Assembly: GCA_001769535.1 (NCBI GenBank)
Contig: MEOH01000027.1
Span: forward strand, 158,553 to 222,552
Source of the DNA: Bacteroidetes bacterium GWF2_38_335
GTDB taxonomy: Bacteria > Bacteroidota > Bacteroidia > Bacteroidales > GWF2-38-335
Length of the DNA: 64,000 nucleotides
Direction of reading: 5' to 3'
A program made the position numbers and the translations under genes. Positions 7,219 to 16,137 of the stretch are shown here, piece by piece. The first letter of the stretch is position 1, and each line of letters begins with the position of its first letter. The notes under the pieces are model-generated. The model was not told the origin of the DNA. It worked only from the letters and a program-made list of their open reading frames with translations, and ran no database searches.

Positions 7219-8220
7219 CTAATCAAAGGTAAGTAAAATTTTACCATCCGACATGGAAGTAATGTATTTGCGAATGGCTGCTCCTGCGTCGGCAGCAGCA
7301 TACTTACTTTGAATTATGGTTTGTACGTCACCCGAAACGATCATTTTCTGTAATTCCACAGCTAGTTCATCAAATCGCTCTTTTTCAGTGTTTTTAATAT
7401 ATTGATTCAGGTCAAATCCCCTAACGGATTTATTTTTAAAAATAACATCCAGCACATCTATTCCGCCTATCGGTTCGCCCGACAAACCACCATAAACGAT
7501 AAGTTCAGCGTTTTCTGGCATTAAATTAAGAAGCATTCCGGAAGATGCTCCGCCCACCGCATCCAAAGCTACCAGAGGTTTTAATTCTGAAAAAATTTCT
7601 TTCAGTTCATCCGAATAATTATCAGATCTTGAACTGACCACATATTTTTGTCCTGCGTTTCTGAGCAAATCAACATGTTTATCCCTTCTAACAATATTGA
7701 TGATATTAACATTATCCCTTTTTGCAAAAACTCTGATAAAATTACCAACCTGACCGGCGGCAGCGTTGATCACAATGGTTCCGCCGCATTTTTCTTTAAC
7801 CGATTCATATAAAGCATAGGCAGTAAAAGGATTAACAAAAAGACATGCAGCCTGGTCGTCAGAAATATTGTCATTCAGAAAAATACAATCCCCGGGTTTT
7901 GTAAGGAAAAATTCAGCCCAGGTACCATGTCCGGATCCCTGTGCAAAAAAGCTGACCCTTTTACCGATGAACTGCTTAGCATTTTGTCCGGTTTCAACAA
8001 CAATTCCGCAACCTTCAAAGCCAATGGCTTTTGGAAGTTCCTTTTTCACGTTGTACATACCGCGCATGAAAGCGATATCGGAAGGGTTGCAGGGGGCAGC
8101 AGATAATTTTACAAGGATTTCATTTTCAGCAGGTACGGGAGTTTCGATTTCAGAAACTTTCAAGCCCTTAATGAGTTCAATCAGATTGGGGTTGTATTGT
8201 TCAAGAAGGATTGCTTTCAT
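7219..8220 (-). CDS. Zinc-independent medium-chain dehydrogenase (quinone oxidoreductase / enoyl reductase type)
   Basis: A 333-residue MDR-superfamily NAD(P)H-dependent oxidoreductase. The N-terminal GroES-like half carries AAPCNPSDIAFMRG and the KAIGFEGCG segment, and the Rossmann half has INAAAGQVGNFIRVF near residue 150, the AAxGxVG dinucleotide motif of quinone and 2-enoyl reductases. The catalytic and structural zinc ligands of alcohol dehydrogenases are absent. Likely substrates are quinones, alpha,beta-unsaturated carbonyls or enoyl thioesters. Its start overlaps the end of the upstream membrane transferase gene by 20 bp, implying translational coupling although no functional link is obvious. 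Confidence 0.85.
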   Translation of the reverse strand: MKAILLEQYNPNLIELIKGLKVSEIETPVPAENEILVKLSAAPCNPSDIAFMRGMYNVKKELPKAIGFEGCGIVVETGQNAKQFIGKRVSFFAQGSGHGTWAEFFLTKPGDCIFLNDNISDDQAACLFVNPFTAYALYESVKEKCGGTIVINAAAGQVGNFIRVFAKRDNVNIINIVRRDKHVDLLRNAGQKYVVSSRSDNYSDELKEIFSELKPLVALDAVGGASSGMLLNLMPENAELIVYGGLSGEPIGGIDVLDVIFKNKSVRGFDLNQYIKNTEKERFDELAVELQKMIVSGDVQTIIQSKYAAADAGAAIRKYITSMSDGKILLTFD

Positions 8221-9619
8221 GCTTTTTCCTTAAAAAAAATTTATACAAATAATAAAATAAATACGCCGCTGGAAACAGCAGCATAATATCCGCGTGCAAA
8301 AAATACCTGATTTCGATGTTTCTAAACTGTACTCCGGTCCCGAAGCACAATGCAAGATATAGAAAAACAGGGAAGAGCAGGAAGATAAGCCATTCCTTTC
8401 TTCGATGTACCAGCATTAAAACGGCACCTGCCAATCCGCAAAGAATTAAAAAAGTGCGATAATAAAACAGCAGGGAAGCGTATTTTCTTACACCCTCGGT
8501 ATTATACAATTCATTTTTAAAAGCTGCTTTTTTAAGGTTTTGGAGAGGCAGATACAGATAATAATTCCAGGGGAAATTTTTAATCTGGTTATCCCTCAAT
8601 TCATTAAAAAGCGTTGCAATTTCATGAGTACAGGAGTCATTTTGAAAAGGTTTCTGCCAATAACCCTGCCAATAACTAAATCCGCTGCCACAATTTTTAG
8701 CGAGATAAACGGCGCGCTCGAGTTTAGCAGAATCCTCTTTTGAAAAATAAGCATTTTCGGGCCAGGTAACCTCCTTATTGTGGAGGATATTCGAGAACTG
8801 AGGTTCCCATTCGGTTTTGACTGAGTAGGTAAATTGCATGAAGGCGATTACGTCTTCGTTCCAGTTGGGAGCCCCGCGTAGATCCTGAGTTAATACAACT
8901 TTTTTATGAATTAAAATATTGGATATAGGCCAGCAACCGTAAAAAATAACCACAGCCAATGCAAACTGCAGGACGGGTTTGTAGAATGATTTAATTTTCC
9001 AATTGTAAAACCATAAAATGAAAATTCCGGCAATCGGCACCAACAAAGCAACCTGAGGTCTAAATAAAATGCCCAACCCCAGAAACAATCCCGCATAAAA
9101 CCAATGATATTTTTTCTCATACAAAAGAAAATAAATTCCGGCCAGCATGAGCAAAATGCTCACCGACTCAGAATACACCACAGGATTCCAAACGATGATA
9201 AACGGATAAAAAGCATAGAGAGCAGCAGAAAACAAAGCGTTTTTTTCAGATCGAAAAAGTTTCAGGGCAATTTTATACACCAGCCATATTGCAAGAATAT
9301 CGAGAAGAATCTGGATCCATCCGATTAGTGGGTAGGTAATGTCAAGGTTTCCTCCGGTGATCAGGTAAAAGATGCCGATGAAGAATGAGTAGCCGGGCAT
9401 TCGGAGGAAGTAGCCGTATTCATGAGCAGGAACAGCAGTGTAAGAGCCGGTTTCGATAAGATTGATGAAGGAATTTAGCCAGGCGGCGGTATCACCATCA
9501 ACGTAGATGTTTTCTCTTCCAAAGTATAATCCCCCTAGAAAAAGTGTAAAAAAAGCCCTTGTTAATAAACCAAGCAGACAGATCAATAAAAGATTATTTC
9601 TCAATAATTTTTTTATCAT
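8201..9619 (-). CDS. GT-C / GT39-like membrane glycosyltransferase
   Basis: A polytopic protein with about 10-11 hydrophobic segments. The first external loop carries an acidic pair (IYVDGDTAAW), and LRMPGYSFFIGIFY is typical of the PMT/ArnT-like family that transfers sugars from lipid-phosphate donors at the periplasmic face. A long periplasmic domain lies around residues 265-360. The ATG at 9619 is preferred over the TTG at 9625, which sits inside a TAnnTTTG-like box. It probably decorates a lipid or glycan made by the neighbouring polysaccharide genes (inference from context). Confidence 0.78.
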   Translation of the reverse strand: MIKKLLRNNLLLICLLGLLTRAFFTLFLGGLYFGRENIYVDGDTAAWLNSFINLIETGSYTAVPAHEYGYFLRMPGYSFFIGIFYLITGGNLDITYPLIGWIQILLDILAIWLVYKIALKLFRSEKNALFSAALYAFYPFIIVWNPVVYSESVSILLMLAGIYFLLYEKKYHWFYAGLFLGLGILFRPQVALLVPIAGIFILWFYNWKIKSFYKPVLQFALAVVIFYGCWPISNILIHKKVVLTQDLRGAPNWNEDVIAFMQFTYSVKTEWEPQFSNILHNKEVTWPENAYFSKEDSAKLERAVYLAKNCGSGFSYWQGYWQKPFQNDSCTHEIATLFNELRDNQIKNFPWNYYLYLPLQNLKKAAFKNELYNTEGVRKYASLLFYYRTFLILCGLAGAVLMLVHRRKEWLIFLLFPVFLYLALCFGTGVQFRNIEIRYFLHADIMLLFPAAYLFYYLYKFFLRKKHESNPS

Positions 9620-9717
9620 ATTCAAATGTACAACTAATATTAATTATTTGTAATTATTTTGTTCAGGAATTATTGTGTAATAATAAAAACAAACCATTAT
9701 TTTTCTTTAAAATATTG

Positions 9718-9725
9718 TATATTTG
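9718..9725 (+). promoter_or_regulatory. Candidate -7 box upstream of acyltransferase
   Basis: TATATTTG matches TAnnTTTG. It implies transcription from about 9731, so translation upstream of that (from 9659) is unlikely. Confidence 0.4.
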
Positions 9726-9745
9726 AGTTACTTTTATTTAAACTC

Positions 9746-10882
9746 TTGAACGAGAAAAATCATATCTATTTTGAAAACCTTGACACATTGAGGTTTTTCT
9801 GTTTTTTATCAGTATTTTTTTTTCATAGTTTCTTTTCTGAATACAATTACATACTTGATGATGACGTATATATAAAAACAAAAGGCTTTTTTAAAAACGG
9901 AATGCTTGGAGTTAATTTTTTCTTTGTTTTAAGTGGATTTCTTATTACTTTTCTATTGTTAAAGGAAAAAGAGCAGACCGGTAAAATAAGTGTAAAAAAA
10001 TTTTACATTCGTCGAGTTTTAAGAATCTGGCCACTTTTTTTCTTTTGTGTATTTTTCGGTTTTTTTTTATTTCCCTTTTTTAAACAATATTTTGGAGAAT
10101 CATCTCATGAAACAGCAAATCTATGGGCATATCTGTTATTTTTAAACAATTTTGATATTATTAATAATGGTTTTCCAGATTCATCCTCATTAACAGTTTT
10201 ATGGTCGGTAGCCATTGAGGAGCAATTTTATTTAATTTGGCCTTTACTGATGTATTTTACACCAACCAAATACTATAAATTTTTATTGCCCCTTATTGTT
10301 TTTTTTTCGTTAGTCTTTCGAATTAGTACTGATTTAAGCAATTATACTGAATCAAACGACTTTCACACCTTGTCATGTATAAACGATATGGCTATTGGAG
10401 GAATAGGTGCATTATTGATTCTCAGCAGCGACAGTTTTAAAAATACGATAATACAAATGCCCAGGCATTTTATTGCACTTCTATATATCATTTTGATTAT
10501 TCTCTTTTTATACAAAGATTGGCTGTTTGATTTTACTGTATTTAAGCCATTTGAGAGATTACTTACTGCAAGTGTTTTTTTACTGATTATTCTTGAACAA
10601 ACTTACTCAGCAAAATCATTATTTAAAGCAGGGAAAATTAAAATATTTTCTGATTTAGGCAAAATATCATATGGATTATACTGCTTACATATGATAGGGA
10701 TTCTTGTCACTATAAAAATTTCAGACTTTTTAGGATACAATCAATATTTATGGGTTGTAATAATTGGAGAAACTTTTATGTCCCTTTTTATAAGTATTTT
10801 AATTGCGAAAATATCTTATAAATATCTTGAAACTCCTTTTCTGAAAATGAAAGGGAAATTTTCAATAATCAGAACTAATTAA
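9746..10882 (+). CDS. Membrane O-acyltransferase (acyltransferase 3 / OafA family)
   Basis: About ten membrane segments. The N-terminal signature ENLDTLRFFCFLSVFFFHS contains the conserved Arg and the catalytic-type His of acyltransferase-3 enzymes, and LSGFLITFLLL plus FYIRRVLRIWPLF follow in the usual order. The family acetylates or otherwise acylates sugars of O-antigens and other surface glycans in the inner membrane. The start is taken as the TTG at 9746, downstream of the -7 box at 9718; the reading frame is open from 9659. It is the only plus-strand gene at this edge of the locus and is strikingly AT-rich (long T runs), which may mean separate acquisition. Confidence 0.83.
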   Translation: MNEKNHIYFENLDTLRFFCFLSVFFFHSFFSEYNYILDDDVYIKTKGFFKNGMLGVNFFFVLSGFLITFLLLKEKEQTGKISVKKFYIRRVLRIWPLFFFCVFFGFFLFPFFKQYFGESSHETANLWAYLLFLNNFDIINNGFPDSSSLTVLWSVAIEEQFYLIWPLLMYFTPTKYYKFLLPLIVFFSLVFRISTDLSNYTESNDFHTLSCINDMAIGGIGALLILSSDSFKNTIIQMPRHFIALLYIILIILFLYKDWLFDFTVFKPFERLLTASVFLLIILEQTYSAKSLFKAGKIKIFSDLGKISYGLYCLHMIGILVTIKISDFLGYNQYLWVVIIGETFMSLFISILIAKISYKYLETPFLKMKGKFSIIRTN

Positions 10883-10897
10883 AAAAAACAGTTTCTT

Positions 10898-12025
10898 CTA
10901 CTTTTTATTTAAATACCGGTAAATACTGTAAATAAACTCAAGCATTTTCTGGTTATTCGGGTAATCGCGGTGGGTTTTGGGGGGAAGATTCATGATTTCC
11001 TCAAATTCACTTAGAGAAATGTCCAATTTCTTACTCAGGTATTCCTTTTCGATGGCAACCACAGATTCATCATATGGCAATTTTTCCAATTCGGTAAGTG
11101 CTTCATTTCTATTAATTTCACCAGCACAAATCTGGGTTGAAAAGGTGGCCCTGCGGTAATCAATATTGAATTTTTTTGGCAAAACATAAGACTGCACAAA
11201 CCCGGTAAACTTTGACTCATAGTGTTTTCCCCCATAATATTTCCAGCCCAGCTCATCTTCGAGAACTTTCATTGCATCTTTCTTACTATAAGGAAGGTAG
11301 TTAAGCAGATAAATCATTCTTATACCCTTAACATACTTATAGTAAATCTCCCTCATAAATCCAAAAGTAGGAAATGTTTTTAGCTTTTTAGATCCAAATT
11401 TTCTTTGTATCGATTTGAGATATTTCACATCCTTAGCATCGTAATGCCAGCTTTTTGGTAGAATACCTTCGGTTGCGTAGTTTCCTCCACTAATAATAAA
11501 TTTGATATTATTTTTTGCCGCAATTTGATGTAATGCAGCAGGAATAGCAATATCAGTAGGAGTTTCGATTTCGGGAACCGAAGCTTTCAGAAAGGCAAGC
11601 TGTAAATCTTTAAATTCTTCCCAGTCAAGCACATAGCTTTGGTAGTCAAAACCAAGTTTTGAGACAACGTTTTTAATATTTTTAACAGATGTATCAGAAT
11701 TCCAACCATTATCCATGTGAACAGTCAAAGCCCGTAGGCCGAGCTTTTTTGCCATATAAACAACATAACAACTGTCAGTGCCCCCGCTAATTCCGATCAG
11801 ACAATCATATTTGTTGTTTTTACCTGATTTTTTCATCCTTTCTACCAATTCCATGAGCTTTGCATCACTGCTTTTGCCTTGGTAAACATACTTTGCGGTT
11901 TTTTCAAAAAAATCACTGCAATGATTGCAATTGCCATCTTCAGAAAAAGCAATCTCACTGTCAGATGTATCCATTACACATCTGCAGCATTGCCTGTACT
12001 TAAGATTACCTTTTTGATCAGTCAT
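10898..12025 (-). CDS. N-acetyl sugar amidotransferase (WbpG/PseA-like)
   Basis: An ATP-pyrophosphatase (PP-loop) enzyme: ISGGTDS at residues 79-85 binds ATP, and an N-terminal zinc-finger-like arrangement has Cys13/Cys14/Cys16 and Cys33/Cys36. At 375 residues it matches the N-acetyl-sugar amidotransferase family, which uses ammonia supplied by HisH/HisF partners to turn an acetamido group into an acetamidino group on a nucleotide sugar (known for P. aeruginosa WbpG). Those partners are encoded immediately upstream (12077-13459). The precise sugar here cannot be assigned. A -7 box at 12043-12050 may give it its own promoter. Confidence 0.9.
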   Translation of the reverse strand: MTDQKGNLKYRQCCRCVMDTSDSEIAFSEDGNCNHCSDFFEKTAKYVYQGKSSDAKLMELVERMKKSGKNNKYDCLIGISGGTDSCYVVYMAKKLGLRALTVHMDNGWNSDTSVKNIKNVVSKLGFDYQSYVLDWEEFKDLQLAFLKASVPEIETPTDIAIPAALHQIAAKNNIKFIISGGNYATEGILPKSWHYDAKDVKYLKSIQRKFGSKKLKTFPTFGFMREIYYKYVKGIRMIYLLNYLPYSKKDAMKVLEDELGWKYYGGKHYESKFTGFVQSYVLPKKFNIDYRRATFSTQICAGEINRNEALTELEKLPYDESVVAIEKEYLSKKLDISLSEFEEIMNLPPKTHRDYPNNQKMLEFIYSIYRYLNKK

Positions 12026-12042
12026 AGTTTCTCAGTTGTTTG

Positions 12043-12050
12043 CAAATTTA
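12043..12050 (-). promoter_or_regulatory. Candidate -7 box for the amidotransferase gene
   Basis: Minus strand TAAATTTG, matching TAnnTTTG, in the 51-bp gap after the HisF-like gene, leaving a leader of about 15 nt. No clear -33 box. Confidence 0.3.
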
Positions 12051-12076
12051 CTTTTATTTTGGAAATTTATGCCTCA

Positions 12077-12838
12077 TCATTTAAATAAAACATTAAGTTC
12101 ATTTTTTTCCGGATAATTGATTAAAACACCTTTGTTTGCACCAAAAAAAACAAACATACTACCAGCAGCCATTGCACTGGCATGTGCTTGCTGGTAGCAT
12201 TCTTTCATATCGTATAGATTTCCTGCACCGCCAAGAGCAACGACCGGAATTTTAACAGCCTTTGAAATTTCCTCAATCAGATCCAGATCATATCCCTTCA
12301 TTGTGCCATCTTTTTCGATTGATTGCACAAGAATTTCTCCGGCTCCTTTACTTTCCATCAATTTAGCAAATTCGACCGGCACAAATCCGGTACATTTTGA
12401 ACCATTACAAATCCATGTTTTAGGTTTCTCTAAAAATGGTTTTTTAACGTCCATGCAAACGATAATGGTTGATGATCCAAATTCATCAGAAGCTTCTTTA
12501 ATAAAATCGGGGTTTTCAGCAGCATAACTATTAATAATTACTTTCTCTGCACCGGCATTAATAATTTCTCTGATATTATTAATGGTTCTAATTCCACCTC
12601 CAACGGCAAAGGGCATATTTGCCTCTTCGCCAACATCTTTTACAAAATCCAGAGATACTGTTCTTTTTTCTTTTGTTGCCAAAATATCCAGAAATACAAG
12701 TTCATCAGCTTTTAGATCATTCAAAATCCTAACAGCATTGATCGGGTCACCAATGTACTTGAAATCTTTAAACCTGACAGACTTTACAAGCGAATTGTTT
12801 TTAAGTAATAAAACCGGTATGATTCTTGGTCTGAACAT
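12077..12838 (-). CDS. HisF-like ammonia-channel subunit of the amidotransferase complex (HisF2)
   Basis: A 253-residue (beta/alpha)8 barrel of the HisF family, with RIIPVLLLKNN at the N-terminus, PFAVGGGIRT at 77-86 and VVALGGAGN near residue 207. In imidazole-glycerol-phosphate synthase, Asp11 and Asp130 are the catalytic acids. Here position 11 is Leu while Asp130 (IVCMD) is kept, so histidine-type cyclisation is unlikely. Together with the adjacent HisH and the sugar amidotransferase this fits the HisF2 role of passing ammonia to the amidotransferase. It abuts the HisH gene with no gap. Confidence 0.87.
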   Translation of the reverse strand: MFRPRIIPVLLLKNNSLVKSVRFKDFKYIGDPINAVRILNDLKADELVFLDILATKEKRTVSLDFVKDVGEEANMPFAVGGGIRTINNIREIINAGAEKVIINSYAAENPDFIKEASDEFGSSTIIVCMDVKKPFLEKPKTWICNGSKCTGFVPVEFAKLMESKGAGEILVQSIEKDGTMKGYDLDLIEEISKAVKIPVVALGGAGNLYDMKECYQQAHASAMAAGSMFVFFGANKGVLINYPEKNELNVLFK

Positions 12839-13459
12839 TTAAAGTTTAATAAAATTTTCTAAAATTTTCTCTCCAGCATCGTGGCTTTTTTCGGGGTGAT
12901 ATTGTACACCAAAAATGTTGTCTTTTTCAACTGCTGAAACAAATTTGTATTCATACTCCGTTTCATTTAAAACGTCCTTTTCATCATTACATTTATAGTG
13001 AAAAGAATGAACAAAATAAAAATCAGAATGCTCTGGAATTCCTTTCATCAATTCGCTATCCTTTTTTAAATAAATCTGATTCCATCCCGTATGAGGCACC
13101 TTAAATTTTAAGTTGTCTGAAATTCTGAATTTATTCACATCAGCATCAATCCATCCCAGCCCCTCAACATCTCCTTCTTCACTATGCTTTGCAAATAACT
13201 GCATACCCAGACAAATCCCAAGTATATGCGTTTTTTTTACAAATGCCAATTCATCAAGTGTGTTTTTCAGATTGAGACTAATAATATTCTGCATGGCTTT
13301 TTTAAAATGACCCACACCAGGTAAAATAATCTTATCTGCCGACAAAATTACCTTTGGGTCAGAAGACACCACTGTTCTTGCATTTACCCTGTTCAGTTTT
13401 TTAAGAACTGAGTTGATATTGCCCATTTTATAATCAACAATAACAGTTTTAGCAGACAT
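12839..13459 (-). CDS. HisH-like glutaminase subunit (HisH2)
   Basis: A class I glutamine amidotransferase of 206 residues. The nucleophile is Cys83 in LGICLGMQ; His188 and Glu190 in QYHPEKS complete the triad, and the GVGHF oxyanion segment is at residues 48-52. It hydrolyses glutamine and delivers ammonia to its HisF partner. No other his genes are nearby; the neighbours are a sugar amidotransferase and glycosyltransferases, so it belongs to acetamidino-sugar synthesis instead of histidine synthesis (inference from context plus the altered HisF). Spaced 2 bp from the gene upstream. Confidence 0.9.
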   Translation of the reverse strand: MSAKTVIVDYKMGNINSVLKKLNRVNARTVVSSDPKVILSADKIILPGVGHFKKAMQNIISLNLKNTLDELAFVKKTHILGICLGMQLFAKHSEEGDVEGLGWIDADVNKFRISDNLKFKVPHTGWNQIYLKKDSELMKGIPEHSDFYFVHSFHYKCNDEKDVLNETEYEYKFVSAVEKDNIFGVQYHPEKSHDAGEKILENFIKL

Positions 13460-13461
13460 GA

Positions 13462-16137
13462 TTATACATTTTTTTTCAGTTCCGTATTAATAATTTCAGC
13501 CAGCTTTTTTACCTGATCTTTTCTTGAGTATTTTCTTATATCTGTCTCATGAACTTCAATTTTTCCATTTTCAATCAATTCTTTCTGAGCATCGATTAAA
13601 ACCTGTTGAAGATGTAGCTTGTCTTTTATAATTATTCCGCCATTGGTCTCTTCCAATATTATTTCCTGCTGATTAATCAATCCGGGTTTCTTTTCGAAAT
13701 AATACTTGTTTTTAAGCAATTCCGCATCGGCATCTTCAGAAAAACAAAGCAGTATTTTTCTTTTAACAGATAGATAATCAAATATTTTTGTGCCTGAATA
13801 TGCATAATAATTAAATAAAAGGAGCAAATTGTTTTCTGCAAGGTTTTTTAATGCGCCGGATTGCTCGATACGTGGATGAAAAACTACTTTATTGCCTAAC
13901 GCAGAGAATTTTTTATCAACCATATTTTCTATTTCATCCTGATAATTAATTCCGTAAAAATTAATCTGCACATCAAATCCTGGATTTTTTTTGAAAAGAT
14001 CTGAAACAGCAAAAAGAAAAACTTCAACCGGATTCCATTTGTATACAGTACCAATAAATCCAATGTTTAAAATATCCTTTTTCTGAATAACTTCAGAATT
14101 AAGACTAACATTATCTGGATCATAGCCGTTTGGAAGAACATAAATTTTCTTTCCTTTAACTACAGTTGAGATTTTATCTCGGTATAATTCCTGAGCGGTT
14201 GTAATAAAAAAAGCAGATCGTAAAATACCCTTTTCAAGTATTTTTGAAGATATTTTAAAAACATAGTTTTTTTCAATTGAAAAATCCTGTGACCATGGAT
14301 CCCTGTAATCTGCAATCCATGGAATGCCATGTTTTTTGCTTAGTTTGCTTGCATAACTAAATAAAATAAATGGGTCTCCTGTAGCAAGAATAACTTCAAC
14401 CTTATTGTTTTTCAGATAATTATCAGCAGCTTTATAAATTGGAAATTTCGCCCCCTTGTTAAATAAAAATTCATAAAAATAGAGAAATGCCGAAAGAAGT
14501 TTGCGGAGGAACCTGAAACGTTTATCCCCATATTTTAAAAGCATTTTATTTGCAATATTTGGATAATATGGAGCATTTATTAAAGTCGCATTTGGCAAAT
14601 CATTTACTTTTTCTTTTTCAATATTTCCCGGAGAACTGTAGTTTTTCTTAATATCTTTATAATTATTTGTCCAATTCCGGGTTACAACCACCGGAAAAAA
14701 ACCAAATTCGTTAAAATATTTTAGCCAGCTATAAGCCCTTAATCCGCCAACTGTAGGAAAAGGCGGGAATTCATAAGCAAGCACCAATACTTTCTTTTTC
14801 TGACTGGTTTCTGCTTCACCAATAATTATATCAGCAAGTTGTTTTGCAAGAATTGTTCTGGAAAACGACTCATAATCAGATGTATTGCATTTTACATGTT
14901 TGTTTTGCCTATGTTCCTCAGAAAGTTGTAAAAGTAAAGTTGACAAATGAGCAGCATTCTCGACAATAAATCCGGAGTTTGTTTTTCTGATAAGATCTTC
15001 CTGGGGGCGGGCACTAACGTCTTTAATTTCGGGTGTCTTATAATACTTCTCTTTTAATCTTAAAGCTTCCTCATCATTGGAATAGCAAAAAAGAATTGCT
15101 CTTTTCAAAGGCAAATAATCAAAAATCTTTGTTCCGGTAATCTGGTAATAATTAAATAACAGCAACAAATTCGACCTGGCCAATTCTTTAATAACCTCTT
15201 CGTATGGTAATTTCTGATAAACCGTTATAAAATCAATAATATTTTGAAATTTCGTATTGATTATTTCAATAAGTTCTTCAGGATTATTTAATCCGAAAAA
15301 GTTGATCTGAATTTTAAAATCCCTGTTTTTCTCTTTTAACTCTGACACAACCTTAAGAAAGCTATTTATCGGGTGGTACTTATAGATTGTTCCGGCAAAG
15401 CCAATTGTTAAAACATCCGATGCCTGCTGAATCTTATCAATATCTTTAAGAAATTCTGAGTCAAATCCATTTTGAACAATTTTAATTTCCTTGTTTTTAA
15501 TCAAACTGGAAATCTGAATTTTAAAATAATCTGAAACAGTAATAATCAATTTAGATGACTTAACTATTTTTTTTTCAAAAACCAGACTCCATTTTCTTAA
15601 AATAAAATTATTTTGTAGTGTAATATTATGCGACCATGGGTCCCGGTAATCTGCAATCCAGGGAACATTGAATTTTTTACTAAGCAAAGATGCGTATTTG
15701 AACAAAATAAATGGCTCTCCAGTTGCAATGATGCAATCAACTTTATTTTTCTTGAGATACTCATTTGCTGCAAATAATAACTGTGATTTCGGCCCAATGT
15801 AAAACAGGTACTGTGAAAAAACATAATATGCAGATATCAGTCGTCTGAATAGGCTAAACCTTGAATCGCCATACTTTAGCATTAATTTATTTGCGAAATT
15901 TGGAAAATATGGAGTTCTGATGATTGTTCCTTGTTTATCAGACTCAATTACTGGCTCCCTATTGTTGCTGGGAGCAACATAATCAAGTTTATTCCGGTAC
16001 TTATTATCCCATTGACGGGTAATAACAACAGGATAAATTCCGTTTTCTGCAAAATACTTATACCAGCTGTATGGTCTTAGTGCCCCAACAGAAATATAGG
16101 GAGGAAAATCGTATGCCAGTATAAGTACTTTTTTCAT
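13462..16137 (-). CDS. Double-domain GT4-like glycosyltransferase (two fused paralogous halves)
   Basis: An 891-residue protein built from two homologous glycosyltransferases in tandem: residues 1-445 and 447-891. The halves align end to end: KKVLILAYDFPPYISVGALR with KKVLVLAYEFPPFPTVGGLR, PWIADYRDPWS in both, GFAGTIYKYHP with GFIGTVYKWNP, FNYY..TGTKIFDYL with FNYY..SGTKIFDYL. Each half has the GT-B layout of GT4 enzymes (N-terminal PP-S/T-VGG loop, C-terminal nucleotide-sugar domain). Single-copy relatives are about 420 residues. The reading frame is intact through the junction (about 14800). The fusion may add two similar residues in succession to a glycan. It overlaps the upstream gene by one base (TAATG). 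Confidence 0.9.
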   Translation of the reverse strand: MKKVLILAYDFPPYISVGALRPYSWYKYFAENGIYPVVITRQWDNKYRNKLDYVAPSNNREPVIESDKQGTIIRTPYFPNFANKLMLKYGDSRFSLFRRLISAYYVFSQYLFYIGPKSQLLFAANEYLKKNKVDCIIATGEPFILFKYASLLSKKFNVPWIADYRDPWSHNITLQNNFILRKWSLVFEKKIVKSSKLIITVSDYFKIQISSLIKNKEIKIVQNGFDSEFLKDIDKIQQASDVLTIGFAGTIYKYHPINSFLKVVSELKEKNRDFKIQINFFGLNNPEELIEIINTKFQNIIDFITVYQKLPYEEVIKELARSNLLLLFNYYQITGTKIFDYLPLKRAILFCYSNDEEALRLKEKYYKTPEIKDVSARPQEDLIRKTNSGFIVENAAHLSTLLLQLSEEHRQNKHVKCNTSDYESFSRTILAKQLADIIIGEAETSQKKKVLVLAYEFPPFPTVGGLRAYSWLKYFNEFGFFPVVVTRNWTNNYKDIKKNYSSPGNIEKEKVNDLPNATLINAPYYPNIANKMLLKYGDKRFRFLRKLLSAFLYFYEFLFNKGAKFPIYKAADNYLKNNKVEVILATGDPFILFSYASKLSKKHGIPWIADYRDPWSQDFSIEKNYVFKISSKILEKGILRSAFFITTAQELYRDKISTVVKGKKIYVLPNGYDPDNVSLNSEVIQKKDILNIGFIGTVYKWNPVEVFLFAVSDLFKKNPGFDVQINFYGINYQDEIENMVDKKFSALGNKVVFHPRIEQSGALKNLAENNLLLLFNYYAYSGTKIFDYLSVKRKILLCFSEDADAELLKNKYYFEKKPGLINQQEIILEETNGGIIIKDKLHLQQVLIDAQKELIENGKIEVHETDIRKYSRKDQVKKLAEIINTELKKNV

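Noticed and set aside
12077-13459. Histidine biosynthesis hisH/hisF pair
   Set aside because: HisF lacks Asp11, no other his genes nearby, adjacent N-acetyl-sugar amidotransferase.
14790-14810. Two separate glycosyltransferase genes with a missed stop
   Set aside because: The frame is continuous without a stop; no internal start with a separate context is evident. Kept as one fused gene, with sequencing error as a caveat.
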